A DNA stretch of 64,000 nucleotides from Nereida sp965655635 (GTDB lineage: Bacteria; Pseudomonadota; Alphaproteobacteria; Rhodobacterales; Rhodobacteraceae): NCBI RefSeq assembly GCF_965655635.1, contig NZ_CBFHHE010000003.1, forward strand, positions 1-64,000, in the 5' to 3' direction. Of the stretch, positions 50,978-60,055 are shown piece by piece; positions within the stretch are counted from its first letter, which is position 1, and every line of letters begins with the position of its first letter. Below the pieces are notes generated by a model, which saw nothing but the letters and a program-made list of their open reading frames with translations, had not been told where the DNA came from and made no database searches. The position numbers and the translations under genes are program-made.

Positions 50978-53507
50978 TCACAATCCGTCCGGGAACGACG
51001 ATAAGCTTTTTGGGCTCCCCGCCATCCAGTGCTTTGACCACAGCATTGTCCACCAGCACCAGTTTTTCAATCTCGTCTTTGGACATGTCTGCTGGGACTG
51101 CAATTTCTGAGCGGCGCTTTCCATTGATCTGAATGGGCAGCGTGACGGTGTCATCTACCAGCATCTTTTCGTCAGCGACAGGCCAAGGTGCTGTCACAAC
51201 AAGGCCAGTCTGCCCAAGGGCTGACCAGATATCTTCGGCCAAATGTGGCGTCATCGGAGCGATCAGCTGGGCCAAAGTGCGCATTGCTTCTTGCTTGGCA
51301 GCTGCACCTGCTTTGGATTTTGAAAGCGTCGCGACAAAGCCGTAAATTTTTGCAATCGCTGCGTTAAAGCCGAAGGATTCCACGCCTCCTGTCACATCAT
51401 GAATGGCTTTGTGCATATCGCGCAGCAGTGCATCGTCTTGGCCATTGGCGGGGGCGTCGGATTGGGCGATGTCCTGAGCCAAACGCCAAACACGTCCCAA
51501 GAATTTATGCGCTGCTTCTGCGCCAGATGCGGTCCATTCAACGTCGCGCTCGGGCGGGCTGTCTGATAGCACAAACCAGCGGGCGGTATCTGCGCCGTAT
51601 GTGTCCACGATGATTTGTGGATCAACTACGTTCCGCTTTGATTTTGACATTTTGGCCGATGGAATGATCTCTACTTCTGTTCCATCCGCCAATTTGCCGT
51701 CCGTCACATCCTCGGGCAGGTGATAAACTGGGCGGCCTTTGGCGTCGCGGGTTTGGTAAATCTCATGCGTGACCATTCCCTGTGTGAACAGTGCGTCAAA
51801 CGGCTCAACCGCACTTGCAGGTAGATGACCCGTGATGTGCATCGCGCGTGCGAAAAATCGTGAATAGAGAAGATGCAAAATCGCGTGTTCAATACCGCCA
51901 ATGTATTGATCGACATTCATCCAATAAGCAGCCTCGTCACTGTCAATCGGAGTGGTCGCATTAGGGCTTGTGAAGCGGCTGTAATACCACGAACTGTCTA
52001 CGAATGTATCCATAGTGTCTGTTTCACGCTGCGCTGGCTTACCGCACGATGGGCAATCGCAATCGCGCCACGTCGGGTGACGGTCCAGCGGGTTACCTGG
52101 AATATCGAATGAAACATCGTCAGGCAGGCGGATCGGCAGGTTTTCTTTGCGCTCGGGCACAACGCCACAAGCATCACAGTGGGCAACCGGAATTGGGCAA
52201 CCCCAATAGCGTTGCCGTGATAGACCCCAGTCGCGCAGGCGATATTGTGTTTTGCCTTGCCCAACGCCTTTGCCCTCACAAAACGCAATTGCTGCATCAA
52301 CTGCGGCTGCGCCTGTTTGTTGGGCCTCGCCAGCGAAACCTTTAACGTAGGTCACCACATCGGTTTTCGCGGGCACATACGCTTCGGTCAGATCAGTCGT
52401 GCTATTTACATCGGGCAGATAAACAGGCGTGATCGGCAGGTCATATTTGGTCGCAAAGTCAAAGTCGCGCTGGTCATGCGCAGGACAGCCAAAAATCGCA
52501 CCGGTGCCATAGTCCATCAAGATGAAGTTGGCCACATACACGGGCAACTCCCAAGAGGTATCAAATGGGTGACGCACGCGCAGGCCCGTATCAAAGCCCA
52601 TCTTGTCTGCTTTTTCCAAAGCTTCTTCGGTTGTAGAACCCTTGCGGCATTCAGCGTTGAAAGCAGCCAGATCGGCGTTGTCTTTTTCCAGCTGCTTGGC
52701 AAGGGGGTGGTCCGGCGAAATGCCCACAAACGAAGCACCCAAAAGAGTGTCGGGGCGGGTTGTGTACACCTCAATGCTGTCACGTCCATCAGGGCCGTTG
52801 ATCAATGAGAAGCTAAATTGCAGACCGCGTGATTGGCCGATCCAGTTTTCCTGCATCAGGCGCACTTTGGCGGGCCAGTTATCCAGATTTTCAAGCGCGC
52901 CGCGTAATTCACCGGCCATATCGGAAATCTTAAAGAACCATTGCGTCAACTCGCGGCGTTCAACCTCGGCGCCGCTGCGCCAGCCTTTTCCGTCGATGAC
53001 TTGTTCGTTGGCCAGAACCGTCATGTCTTCGGGGTCCCAGTTTACCACGGCGTTTTTGCGGTAGACCAAGTCGGAGGCGAGCATATCAAGGAACAGCGCT
53101 TGCTGCTGGCCGTAATACTCTGGGTCGCACGTAGCGAATTCACGGGACCAATCAATAGACAGGCCAAGCGGCTTCATCTGATCGCGCATGTGCGCAATAT
53201 TTGCATAGGTCCAGTCTTTTGGATGACCGCCGCTGGCCATCGCGGCATTCTCGGCGGGCATGCCAAAGGCGTCCCAGCCCATCGGGTGCAGCACGTTGTG
53301 ACCTGTCGACATCTTATAACGCGCAATCACATCCCCCATGGTGTAGTTGCGCACGTGCCCCATGTGTAGATTGCCAGACGGGTAGGGAAACATCTCAAGC
53401 ACATAATACTTTGGCTTTGACGTATCTGTTTTGGCCTTGAACACGTCTGCGGTGTTCCATTCAGCCTGCCATTTGGCCTCGATCTGTGCGGGGGTATAGC
53501 GGTCCAT
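50964..53507 (-). CDS. leuS: Leucyl-tRNA synthetase
   Basis: An 847-residue class I synthetase. The HIGH motif appears as YPSGNLHMGHVRNYTMGD near 42-59, the KMSKS motif as SAKMSKSKRNVVDP near 617-630, and the large CP1 editing domain with the threonine-rich TTRPDTLLGASFVGISPDHPL near 249-269 removes mis-charged tRNA. C-terminal tRNA-binding domain ends KKLIVVPGRIVNVVI. First gene of the leuS-lptE-holA-gst operon. Confidence 0.97.
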   Translation of the reverse strand: MDRYTPAQIEAKWQAEWNTADVFKAKTDTSKPKYYVLEMFPYPSGNLHMGHVRNYTMGDVIARYKMSTGHNVLHPMGWDAFGMPAENAAMASGGHPKDWTYANIAHMRDQMKPLGLSIDWSREFATCDPEYYGQQQALFLDMLASDLVYRKNAVVNWDPEDMTVLANEQVIDGKGWRSGAEVERRELTQWFFKISDMAGELRGALENLDNWPAKVRLMQENWIGQSRGLQFSFSLINGPDGRDSIEVYTTRPDTLLGASFVGISPDHPLAKQLEKDNADLAAFNAECRKGSTTEEALEKADKMGFDTGLRVRHPFDTSWELPVYVANFILMDYGTGAIFGCPAHDQRDFDFATKYDLPITPVYLPDVNSTTDLTEAYVPAKTDVVTYVKGFAGEAQQTGAAAVDAAIAFCEGKGVGQGKTQYRLRDWGLSRQRYWGCPIPVAHCDACGVVPERKENLPIRLPDDVSFDIPGNPLDRHPTWRDCDCPSCGKPAQRETDTMDTFVDSSWYYSRFTSPNATTPIDSDEAAYWMNVDQYIGGIEHAILHLLYSRFFARAMHITGHLPASAVEPFDALFTQGMVTHEIYQTRDAKGRPVYHLPEDVTDGKLADGTEVEIIPSAKMSKSKRNVVDPQIIVDTYGADTARWFVLSDSPPERDVEWTASGAEAAHKFLGRVWRLAQDIAQSDAPANGQDDALLRDMHKAIHDVTGGVESFGFNAAIAKIYGFVATLSKSKAGAAAKQEAMRTLAQLIAPMTPHLAEDIWSALGQTGLVVTAPWPVADEKMLVDDTVTLPIQINGKRRSEIAVPADMSKDEIEKLVLVDNAVVKALDGGEPKKLIVVPGRIVNVVI

Positions 53508-53529
53508 GTCGGGGTCCTTCTAAATGCAA

Positions 53530-53556
53530 ACGCCAAGCCGGTTTATGGCTTGGCGT
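53530..53556 (-). terminator. Hairpin between DUF3576 gene and leuS
   Basis: ACGCCAAGCC (53530-53539) pairs perfectly with GGCTTGGCGT (53547-53556) around a seven-base loop. On the minus strand it is followed by TTGCATTTAG, a poor U-run. It may end the DUF3576 transcript or stabilise the leuS leader. Confidence 0.5.
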
Positions 53557-53599
53557 GGTAAGTAAAATGCTTGGGCGCAAAAGGCCAGCCTGTGCAGCT

Positions 53600-54061
53600 T
53601 CAGAGTTTGCTGTCCGCAATCCGCAATTGTCGCGCGCGGGTTAGGATGGCGTCCTCAATGGCGCGGACAGTATCCACATCGGCGGGGCCACTGCGGGTTT
53701 GCAAGGCCACAGTCAGGCTGCGCGCATCAAGAGCGGGGTCGCGCACATAGATCGTGGCGCGGTAGGCGGCGCGGCCGCCGGGGGGTGTGCCGAATCCCGT
53801 GGCAATAACGCCCGAAAACGGATCAGCAGTTTCAACCGGCAGAAAGTTCAGCATATCAAGCGAGGCATTCCAGATGTATTTGTTCACCTCAAGCTTGGTG
53901 TTGGGATCATCGGTATTGGCGAACAGATCCCAGATTGTGCTGGTGCGGGTTTCCTCAACGGCGGCAGCATCTTGTGGTGTGGCGTCACGATCCGCGCAGG
54001 CCGCCAACAATCCGCATACCACTAGGCTGAGGTATATGTTTCTAACTGAAAATCCACGCAT
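53600..54061 (-). CDS. DUF3576 lipoprotein
   Basis: A 153-residue protein with a lipoprotein signal ending LAAC near 22. It matches the alphaproteobacterial DUF3576 family (WDLFANTDDPNTKLEVNKYIWNASLDMLNFLPV near 45-78, followed by DPFSGVIATGF). Likely anchored to the outer membrane; molecular role unknown. It precedes leuS in the same direction, a common arrangement in Rhodobacterales. Confidence 0.85.
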   Translation of the reverse strand: MRGFSVRNIYLSLVVCGLLAACADRDATPQDAAAVEETRTSTIWDLFANTDDPNTKLEVNKYIWNASLDMLNFLPVETADPFSGVIATGFGTPPGGRAAYRATIYVRDPALDARSLTVALQTRSGPADVDTVRAIEDAILTRARQLRIADSKL

Positions 54062-54346
54062 GTTCTGCTCTACCTGCCGTTAATTCCACATCATTAATAC
54101 TTGTCTATATAACGCAGTATGCGGTCACAAGGTAAATTGCCGTGCTGTGAGCGCGGGTCGCTAACCAGCAATCCTGCACCACAAATTTCCGCCGCTGACC
54201 GGTTGTGACAAAGTTGCATCACGTTTTGCATAGTTGCGCACAGCGGTTTCGCGTTTCTTGCATTGCGAGCGCCCTCAAGCGACACACCATCCATACCCTC
54301 CACGGCGTTCGTGTTGGGGCCATTCTTTAAACGAAGGAAATACGAG
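54062..54346. other. 285-base intergenic region upstream of the porin
   Basis: No gene is seen. The region is AT-richer than its neighbours and should hold the porin promoter, the DUF3576 promoter and a porin 5' leader; a TTGTGACAAAGTTGCA stretch near 54200 is the only mildly promoter-like sequence. The GAAGGAAATACGAG just before the porin ATG is a clear ribosome-binding site. No RNA family recognised. Confidence 0.4.
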
Positions 54347-55282
54347 ATGAAAAACATTCTCTTCGCAACGACAGCGCTTGTAGCAACCGCTGGCATCGCA
54401 TCCGCAGACGTGAGCCTTTCTGGTTCAGCTAACGTTGGTATCATCAACAACGGCACAGATGGCGCACAAGACATGATGTACCAAAACATCAGCATCACAG
54501 CGACTGGCGCTGGCGAAACAGACGGTGGTCTGACTTTCGGTGCTACTTTGACAATGCGCTCAGGCGACGATGTTGACCTCGACGTAGGTGATCTTGGCAA
54601 CAACGATGATGGTGACTCGACTGGTGATGCTCTTGATGACACTGCTAACGATGGTACAATGGATGCACTGTCAGACATCAGCTTCGGCAGCATCTATGTG
54701 TCAGGCGAGTGGGGCAAACTCACATTTGACCGCGACGGCATCGACAACGTGCACAACGATGACTTCGGCGATCACGACGTTTCATACGCATACTCAGGTG
54801 GCGGTTTGTCACTCACAGTAACTGCTGACATCGACAACAACGATGCTGATTATGCAGACGGCGAACAGTGGGCGGCGAAAGTCGGCTACACTATGGATGC
54901 ACTCACATTCACTTTCGCAACGGATGATGGCAGCGAGTCAGACACGACAATCGCCTACGCTGTTAACGACATGATCACTGCGTCCGTAAACTATGACACA
55001 GATGGCCAAACAGACGCTGAAACAATCGTCAAAGTAGCATATGCTAATGACGGCGTATCTGCTCACCTAGCATGGGCTGACGACGATGATGATGCATGGG
55101 AAGTTGGCCTCGGCTACACAGCTGGCGCAATGTCATTTAGCGTAGTTGCAGCTGAAAACGATGGTGCAGGCGACACAGAGATGGACGTAACAGCGTCTTA
55201 TGACCTCGGTGGCGGCATGAGCATCAAAGGCGCGACAAACGAGTCAGGCGCTTGGTTCGTAGGTACAGCACTCGCATTCTAA
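54347..55282 (+). CDS. Acidic Gram-negative porin
   Basis: A 311-residue outer-membrane beta-barrel with a signal peptide (about 1-20, GIASA cleavage) and mature part DVSLSGSANVG, the standard roseobacter porin opening, ending in a C-terminal Phe (WFVGTALAF) as needed for BAM assembly. It is strikingly Asp-rich, with repeats such as GDDVDLDVGDLGNNDDGDSTGD near 72-93 and WADDDDDAWEVGLGY near 245, suggesting surface or pore calcium/cation binding in a marine cell. Codon choice differs from neighbours (many ACA, GCA, CTC), as for a very highly expressed gene. Confidence 0.9.
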   Translation: MKNILFATTALVATAGIASADVSLSGSANVGIINNGTDGAQDMMYQNISITATGAGETDGGLTFGATLTMRSGDDVDLDVGDLGNNDDGDSTGDALDDTANDGTMDALSDISFGSIYVSGEWGKLTFDRDGIDNVHNDDFGDHDVSYAYSGGGLSLTVTADIDNNDADYADGEQWAAKVGYTMDALTFTFATDDGSESDTTIAYAVNDMITASVNYDTDGQTDAETIVKVAYANDGVSAHLAWADDDDDAWEVGLGYTAGAMSFSVVAAENDGAGDTEMDVTASYDLGGGMSIKGATNESGAWFVGTALAF

Positions 55283-55308
55283 TCTAACGATTAGTATCGA
55301 CTATAGAG

Positions 55309-55340
55309 AGAGCGCATCTTCGGGTGCGCTCTTTTCTTTT
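55309..55340 (+). terminator. Strong terminator of the porin gene
   Basis: AGAGCGCATC and GGTGCGCTCT form a ten-pair stem with one G-U, capped by a TTCG tetraloop and followed by TTTCTTTT. A textbook porin terminator 27 bases after the stop. Confidence 0.9.
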
Positions 55341-55378
55341 GGGGCCTGCGGCGCGATACGAATAGGGTCAACAATGGG

Positions 55379-56208
55379 TACCCCCAAACATGGCGTGATC
55401 AAGTGGCGCAGCTGCAAAGCGCGCAGTCTGGCCTTGATCCTGCGGCACCTCATCCGGATCATATCAAAGACGCGCCAATTTTTGTGACCGGCATGCCGCG
55501 GTCGGGAACCACGTTGATTGAACAGATTATCGCGGCGCATTCTAATGTGACAAGCATGGGCGAAACGGGTTTTGCCTTTGGCGCGGTTGAGCGGCTTTTG
55601 CGCGATGGCAATACTTATAAACCCGTTAGTGATGTAGCGGATAGGTTGCGCAGTGACGTGGCGGATAAGTACCTTGCGGATGTGGCTGCCCGTTATCCCG
55701 CTGCAAAGCAGACCGTTGATAAATCCATTCAAACGTATCTCTATCTTGGGGCGATCATATCGATCATACCCAACGCAAAGTTTGTGATTGTTCAACGGGA
55801 CCCACGTGATAATTTGTTGTCGATCTATCGCAATCTGTTCCAAGCGGGCACTCACAGATACGCCTATGATTTTGAAAACCTTGCGGATCATTATTTGGCT
55901 TTTCGGGATATGGTGTCGTTTTGGAAACAGCAGATGCCGGATGATATTTACATCGCCGATTATGATGGGTTGGTTCGTGACCCCGAAGACAAGGCCCGTG
56001 CGCTTATTGCGGCGTGTGGTCTGGAGTGGCAGGATCAGTGTCTAGAGTTTCATAGATCGACAGGCGCGGTCAAAACGCTATCTCTGACGCAGGTCCGTCA
56101 GCCATCTACAAGTCGTCGCAAAAGGCATGGCAGCGTTATGGCGATGGGGTTATGCCCTTGCTAAAGGCTTTGGAAAAACGAGGTATAGATGTCACTGAAT
56201 GGGATTAA
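55379..56208 (+). pseudogene. Decayed sulfotransferase, truncated and frameshifted
   Basis: The body is a clear sulfotransferase domain: the PAPS 5'-phosphosulfate loop is GMPRSGTTLIEQIIAAHSNV, and the 3'-phosphate site lies around VIVQRDPRDNLLSIYRNLFQ. Two defects are visible. The 5' part, which in roseobacter relatives carries TPR repeats, is missing just after the porin terminator. Near 56101-56103 the frame breaks at VRQP: reading shifted by one base restores the standard ending IYKSSQKAWQRYGDG through to a stop at 56206-56208. So it is a recently inactivated remnant. Its end overlaps the start of yggS by 20 bases. Confidence 0.8.
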
Positions 56209-56842
56209 CGAGCGGATCGCGAAAACGTGTGAGCAGTTTGGGCGCGATGTGGCCGATGTTCAGCTTATTGCGGTGTCAAAAGTCCAACCCAATGCCCGCG
56301 TCGCGGACGTGTTGGCGCAAGGACACCGTCTTTATGGTGAGAATAAAGTGCAGGAAGCAGCTGGCAAATGGCCCGATTTCCGTGATGAGTTTGCGGATGT
56401 AAACGTGCACTTGATTGGGCCGCTACAGACCAACAAAGCGCGCCAAGCGATGGAACTTTTTGATGCCATCCATTCAGTCGATCGTCCGAAGCTGGCCAGC
56501 ACCCTTGCGCGACTTGCGCAAGAGGTTGGGGCGTGTCCGGACCTATTTGTGCAGGTGAATACGGGCGAAGAGCCGCAGAAAGCGGGCGTGTTGCCTTCGG
56601 ATGCGGACGCGTTTGTCGCCGAGGCGCGTGCGCTTAATTTGCCAGTTAAAGGTTTGATGTGCATCCCGCCGGTAGATGAAGAACCCGCTTTGCACTTTGC
56701 ATTGCTGCGCAAGATCGCTGAGCGCAACGGTTTGACGGGGCTATCAATGGGGATGAGCAGTGACTTTGAAACAGCCATCCAACTTGGTGCCACTCATATT
56801 CGTGTAGGATCTGCCATTTTTGGCGAACGTGATTACGGCTAG
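56189..56842 (+). CDS. yggS: YggS/PLPBP family PLP-homeostasis protein
   Basis: A 217-residue fold-type III PLP-binding protein, with the PLP lysine in LIAVSKVQPNARVADVL near 26-42, HLIGPLQTNKARQAMELFDAIHSVD near 72-96, and the phosphate-binding LSMGMSSDFETAIQLGATHIRVGSAIFG at the end. It buffers pyridoxal phosphate in the cytosol. The ATG lies within the end of the sulfotransferase remnant, so its original promoter context may have changed. Confidence 0.93.
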   Translation: MSLNGINERIAKTCEQFGRDVADVQLIAVSKVQPNARVADVLAQGHRLYGENKVQEAAGKWPDFRDEFADVNVHLIGPLQTNKARQAMELFDAIHSVDRPKLASTLARLAQEVGACPDLFVQVNTGEEPQKAGVLPSDADAFVAEARALNLPVKGLMCIPPVDEEPALHFALLRKIAERNGLTGLSMGMSSDFETAIQLGATHIRVGSAIFGERDYG

Positions 56843-56852
56843 GGCGGCAGTG

Positions 56853-57374
56853 TTAATGAATGAGGGAGTTTGGCACGATAAGGCGCGTGCCAAATGTTAT
56901 CCGTGCCGCGATCCGTTTCAGGTGATCTGGGCGAAACCCGATGCAGCCTTCGGTGCCAAAAACGGGTCGTCGCCAGCGATGTAGAAAAATCGCAGAGCCG
57001 CGTTTGAATTCGGCGCGTGGCCAGTTCCAATCAGTTAATATCACAATGTCGTAAAGCGGATCAGCCCGGCGCAGGACCTCGTGACTGTGGGCGTAGGGTG
57101 CGCGAACCATCAGGTTGTAGTCTTCGTGGTGTGGATCATCAGACCACAAATCACCGGGTTTAATGGCCACAGCCCAATCTGCAGGTTTTGCGATGCGGTC
57201 GGGCCGGTAAAGCATCCCGACAACGCCGTGAACGCCGACGGGTGTCGCCCCATCGCCTTCACGTTTGTCAGATGAGATGCCGCCTTTTCCGATTGTGCAG
57301 GGAAAGTACTGTCCCCGAAAACGCACGCCGCGCCTTGTCAAAACCAGATCGTTTGGGGTGGTGTAGGGGGTCAC
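56853..57374 (-). CDS. L,D-transpeptidase-like (YkuD domain) protein
   Basis: A 173-residue protein with a YkuD-type domain: GKGGISSDKREGDGATPVG near 30-48 and the catalytic-Cys region AIFLHRWRRPVFGTEGCIGF near 130-149, fitting the H-x14-17-S/T-x-G-C pattern. YkuD enzymes form 3-3 cross-links in peptidoglycan or attach proteins to it. No signal peptide is obvious, so export is unclear; this short form is common in alphaproteobacteria. Its start overlaps the ribA stop by four bases. Confidence 0.82.
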   Translation of the reverse strand: MTPYTTPNDLVLTRRGVRFRGQYFPCTIGKGGISSDKREGDGATPVGVHGVVGMLYRPDRIAKPADWAVAIKPGDLWSDDPHHEDYNLMVRAPYAHSHEVLRRADPLYDIVILTDWNWPRAEFKRGSAIFLHRWRRPVFGTEGCIGFRPDHLKRIAARITFGTRLIVPNSLIH

Positions 57375-58438
57375 AGTAAATGGCCGGATTTGGCGGCTTT
57401 GGTTTTCAGATAGGCGCTGTTCACAGGGTTTTCGCCAACAATAAGCGGCACGCGTTCGCTGACGGTGATCCTCATATCCTCCATGCGCGCGACCTTATTG
57501 GGGTTGTTCGTCAGCAGCTTAATGTTGCCAACACCCATCTTGTTCAAAATTGAGGCGCCAATTCTAAAGTCACGCTCATCATCCTCAAAGCCAATGCGAT
57601 GATTTGCTTCTACCGTATCAAAGCCTTGGTCTTGCAGAAAATATGCCCGCATTTTGTTGGCCAGCCCGATGCCGCGGCCCTCTTGGTTGAGGTAAAGCAA
57701 AATGCCTGCACCTTGCGCGCCCATTTGCGCCATCGCGCCGCGCAGTTGGGGGCCGCAATCACACTTGAGCGAGCCAAGTAAATCACCGGTGAAACACGCG
57801 GAGTGAAGACGCGTTAGGATGGGTTTGTTAGGGTCTATTTTACCAACTTCAATCGCGTAGTGCTCGGCTGATCCATCGTCAGGCCGAAAGACATGCACCC
57901 GCCCCTCGTTCGACACGGTCATGGGTAGGGCTGCGTGAACGATGTCATTGTAATGGGCCGTGTTAGCCTGCGCCAACACTTCGGATGCGGTGAGAATGCT
58001 CAGCCCTTCGGCGGATTGCACGCGCACCATCACGGCAGCAGGCAGCAAATGGGCGGCCTTACAAAGCAAAATGGCGGCGCGGTGTGCCCGTGGGTCTCCG
58101 TCGCGCAAGGACCGGAATGGCCCCTTCATAGGTGTGCTTAGGTCTGTGGCTGGATCGGCGACGCCCCTAATCCAGCGAAGATCAGCATCACTTTGTATAG
58201 TAAGCCGCGCGACATCGCCAAAATAGGCCGCTGTTTTAAGCGTTTCTGCGCGCCGGTGCGTGATGATCATCTCTGCACCACCAAGGGCCAATGCTTGGCT
58301 AAGTTGGTCCGGGCTGAGCGTTTCAGCGGCAAAGGCAACCCAAAGACCATCATCATCACGAATGCCCACGCCAAGCCCGATGCGAAGGGCTGCGTGTGCT
58401 TGTGCTTTTGCTTGGGCTGGTGTGGGCTGAAAGGGCAT
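57371..58438 (-). CDS. ribA: GTP cyclohydrolase II with N-terminal DHBP-synthase-like domain
   Basis: 355 residues. The C-terminal about 200 are GTP cyclohydrolase II, the first riboflavin step, with zinc Cys motif HSACFTGDLLGSLKCDCGPQLR near 212-233 and LYLNQEGRGIGLANKM near 247-262. The N-terminal about 155 residues (ALALGGAEMIITHRRAETL, TASEVLAQA) resemble a diverged RibB (DHBP synthase) half without its acidic active-site cluster, so it is probably inactive. No FMN riboswitch was seen upstream. Confidence 0.88.
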   Translation of the reverse strand: MPFQPTPAQAKAQAHAALRIGLGVGIRDDDGLWVAFAAETLSPDQLSQALALGGAEMIITHRRAETLKTAAYFGDVARLTIQSDADLRWIRGVADPATDLSTPMKGPFRSLRDGDPRAHRAAILLCKAAHLLPAAVMVRVQSAEGLSILTASEVLAQANTAHYNDIVHAALPMTVSNEGRVHVFRPDDGSAEHYAIEVGKIDPNKPILTRLHSACFTGDLLGSLKCDCGPQLRGAMAQMGAQGAGILLYLNQEGRGIGLANKMRAYFLQDQGFDTVEANHRIGFEDDERDFRIGASILNKMGVGNIKLLTNNPNKVARMEDMRITVSERVPLIVGENPVNSAYLKTKAAKSGHLL

Positions 58439-58587
58439 AGGCTCAAATGTTACAGGGTTACCAATGCTTGCCCTTTAAATTGAAACATTTGCAACCCTTT
58501 TGACACGAGCCTGTGAAACTGCGGGGTAAAACTTGCTCAATTCTGCGTTTGTGCCCATTTGTAGATCAATAACTCACGGAGGCCATG

Positions 58588-59274
58588 ATGGCGCAATTGA
58601 AGAAAATCCTGCTTGTTGATGATGACGATGATCTGCGTGATGCTCTGTCGGAGCAACTCATCATGACGGAAGACTTTGATGTTTTCGAAGCTGAAAACGG
58701 CCATAACGCGATGGAGCGTGCCAAAGAGCAGCTTTATGATTTGGTGATTTTGGACGTAGGCTTGCCTGATACTGATGGCCGCGAGCTGTGCCGTTTGATG
58801 CGAAAGCAAGGCGTGAAATGTCCGGTTCTGATGCTGACAGGTCACGATAGTGATGCTGATACGATTTTGGGGCTTGATGCCGGTGCAAATGATTACGTCA
58901 CAAAGCCGTTCAAATTTCCGGTTCTATTGGCGCGTATTCGCGCGCAGCTGCGCACCCACAAGCAATCAGAAGACGCTGTTTTCAATCTTGGGCCATACAC
59001 GTTCAAGCCTGCGCAAAAGATGCTCATTACTGAGGATGAAAAGAAAATTCGCCTGACGGAGAAAGAAACAAATATCCTGAAGTTTCTTCACCGTGCCCCC
59101 GAGGGTGTCGTTGCCCGTGATGTCCTCCTTCACGAAGTTTGGGGCTATAATGCCGGAGTGACGACTCACACGCTTGAGACGCATATTTATCGTTTGCGTC
59201 AAAAAATTGAGCCCGATCCTGGCAACGCGCGTTTGCTTGTGACGGAAAGTGGCGGCTACCGGCTTAACGGTTGA
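58588..59274 (+). CDS. OmpR-family response regulator, CenR-like
   Basis: A 228-residue regulator: receiver domain with acidic pocket DDDDD at 10-14, phospho-Asp in DLVILDVGLPDTDG near 53, and Lys in YVTKPFKFP near 104; then a C-terminal OmpR winged helix (about 130-228, LTEKETNILKFLHRAPEGVVARDVLLHEVWGYN). The N terminus QLKKILLVDDDDDLRDALSEQL is like the essential alphaproteobacterial envelope regulator CenR, which lacks an adjacent kinase, as here. Two start codons, 58585 and 58588, are equally good. Confidence 0.85.
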   Translation: MAQLKKILLVDDDDDLRDALSEQLIMTEDFDVFEAENGHNAMERAKEQLYDLVILDVGLPDTDGRELCRLMRKQGVKCPVLMLTGHDSDADTILGLDAGANDYVTKPFKFPVLLARIRAQLRTHKQSEDAVFNLGPYTFKPAQKMLITEDEKKIRLTEKETNILKFLHRAPEGVVARDVLLHEVWGYNAGVTTHTLETHIYRLRQKIEPDPGNARLLVTESGGYRLNG

Positions 59275-59363
59275 TCTGGATCAAAGATGTATGCCGCACA
59301 GCGTGGCATACGTTGTCTACCCTTTGATGTTGGGGATACAACATTTTCTCCCTGTTGGACTTT

Positions 59364-59395
59364 GCCCTGATCACATTGGTCAGGGCTTCTTTTTT
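59364..59395 (+). terminator. Terminator downstream of the CenR-like gene
   Basis: GCCCTGA (59364-59370) pairs with TCAGGGC (59380-59386) around a nine-base loop and is followed by TTCTTTTTT. Between the stop and this hairpin lie two more potential stems (TATGCC/GGCATA and GTTGT/ACAAC), so the 120-base 3' region is unusually structured. Confidence 0.85.
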
Positions 59396-59414
59396 GCCTC
59401 GGGGCGGTGTGAGC

Positions 59415-59941
59415 CTAGTAAAGTTCTGACTTATACATCTTCTCAATAGTTGCCTGATCTGTCGTATCAACGGGTAATTGGGCGTGAGCACTGACCATTT
59501 CGTAAAGCGTAGCGACAGGTCGTTTGTTAGGCCATGTGTCAGGTTTCCATAGTCCCGCGCGCATCGGCGCTGTGCTGCAATGGGTAAAGATTTGTGTGGC
59601 AGTAACTTTGGTAACCGTTTTTGGGCTACGGCCATTGATCGCAAATCGGGCGCAGATTCCAGGATCAGCGGTGATTTCCGCAAGACCATTCACCCGCAAC
59701 GTTTCGGTCACTGTTGGGATCATGAACAAAAGTGACACCCGCGGATCGCTCGCAATATTGAGAAGCCCATCGGGTCACCTTTGGCGGATAGGTCCAGCCC
59801 ATTTGCCCCGCTGGTCGCCACGATCACAAACGGCGAGGCGGCTATGATTGCACGGCAATGGTGATCGAAAATTGTGATCTCTTTTGGGGCGGCCAGTTCA
59901 CTAGGGTAACCATATAGATCTCGTAACTCTTGCGGTGTCAT
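59415..59941 (-). pseudogene. Decayed pyridoxamine-phosphate-oxidase-type flavoprotein
   Basis: Two reading frames together make the N- and C-terminal parts of a PPOX-type FMN protein: 59720-59941 (ELRDLYGYPSELAAPKEITI through GANGLDLSAKGDPMGF) and 59415-59738 (VSLLFMIPTVTETLRVNGLAEI onward). The about 25 residues that normally join them are absent, and the fusion near 59760-59768 also shifts frame. So this is an internal deletion of about 70 bases not divisible by three. Intact relatives bind FMN and reduce small substrates; this copy should be inactive. Confidence 0.78.
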
Positions 59942-60055
59942 TGTGTGCTCCTATTGGGTGAGAACAGCTTTGCATGGCGCCGGTCGACGTTGCAACACTG
60001 GCCTTTCAAAGCGGGCTAAGTTACGACTTGGCCGAGTTATATCAGGAGCACCACC

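Noticed and set aside
58439..58584. FMN riboswitch upstream of ribA
   Set aside because: The 146-base gap shows none of the conserved RFN segments such as the AGGGT or CCGAC blocks in order.
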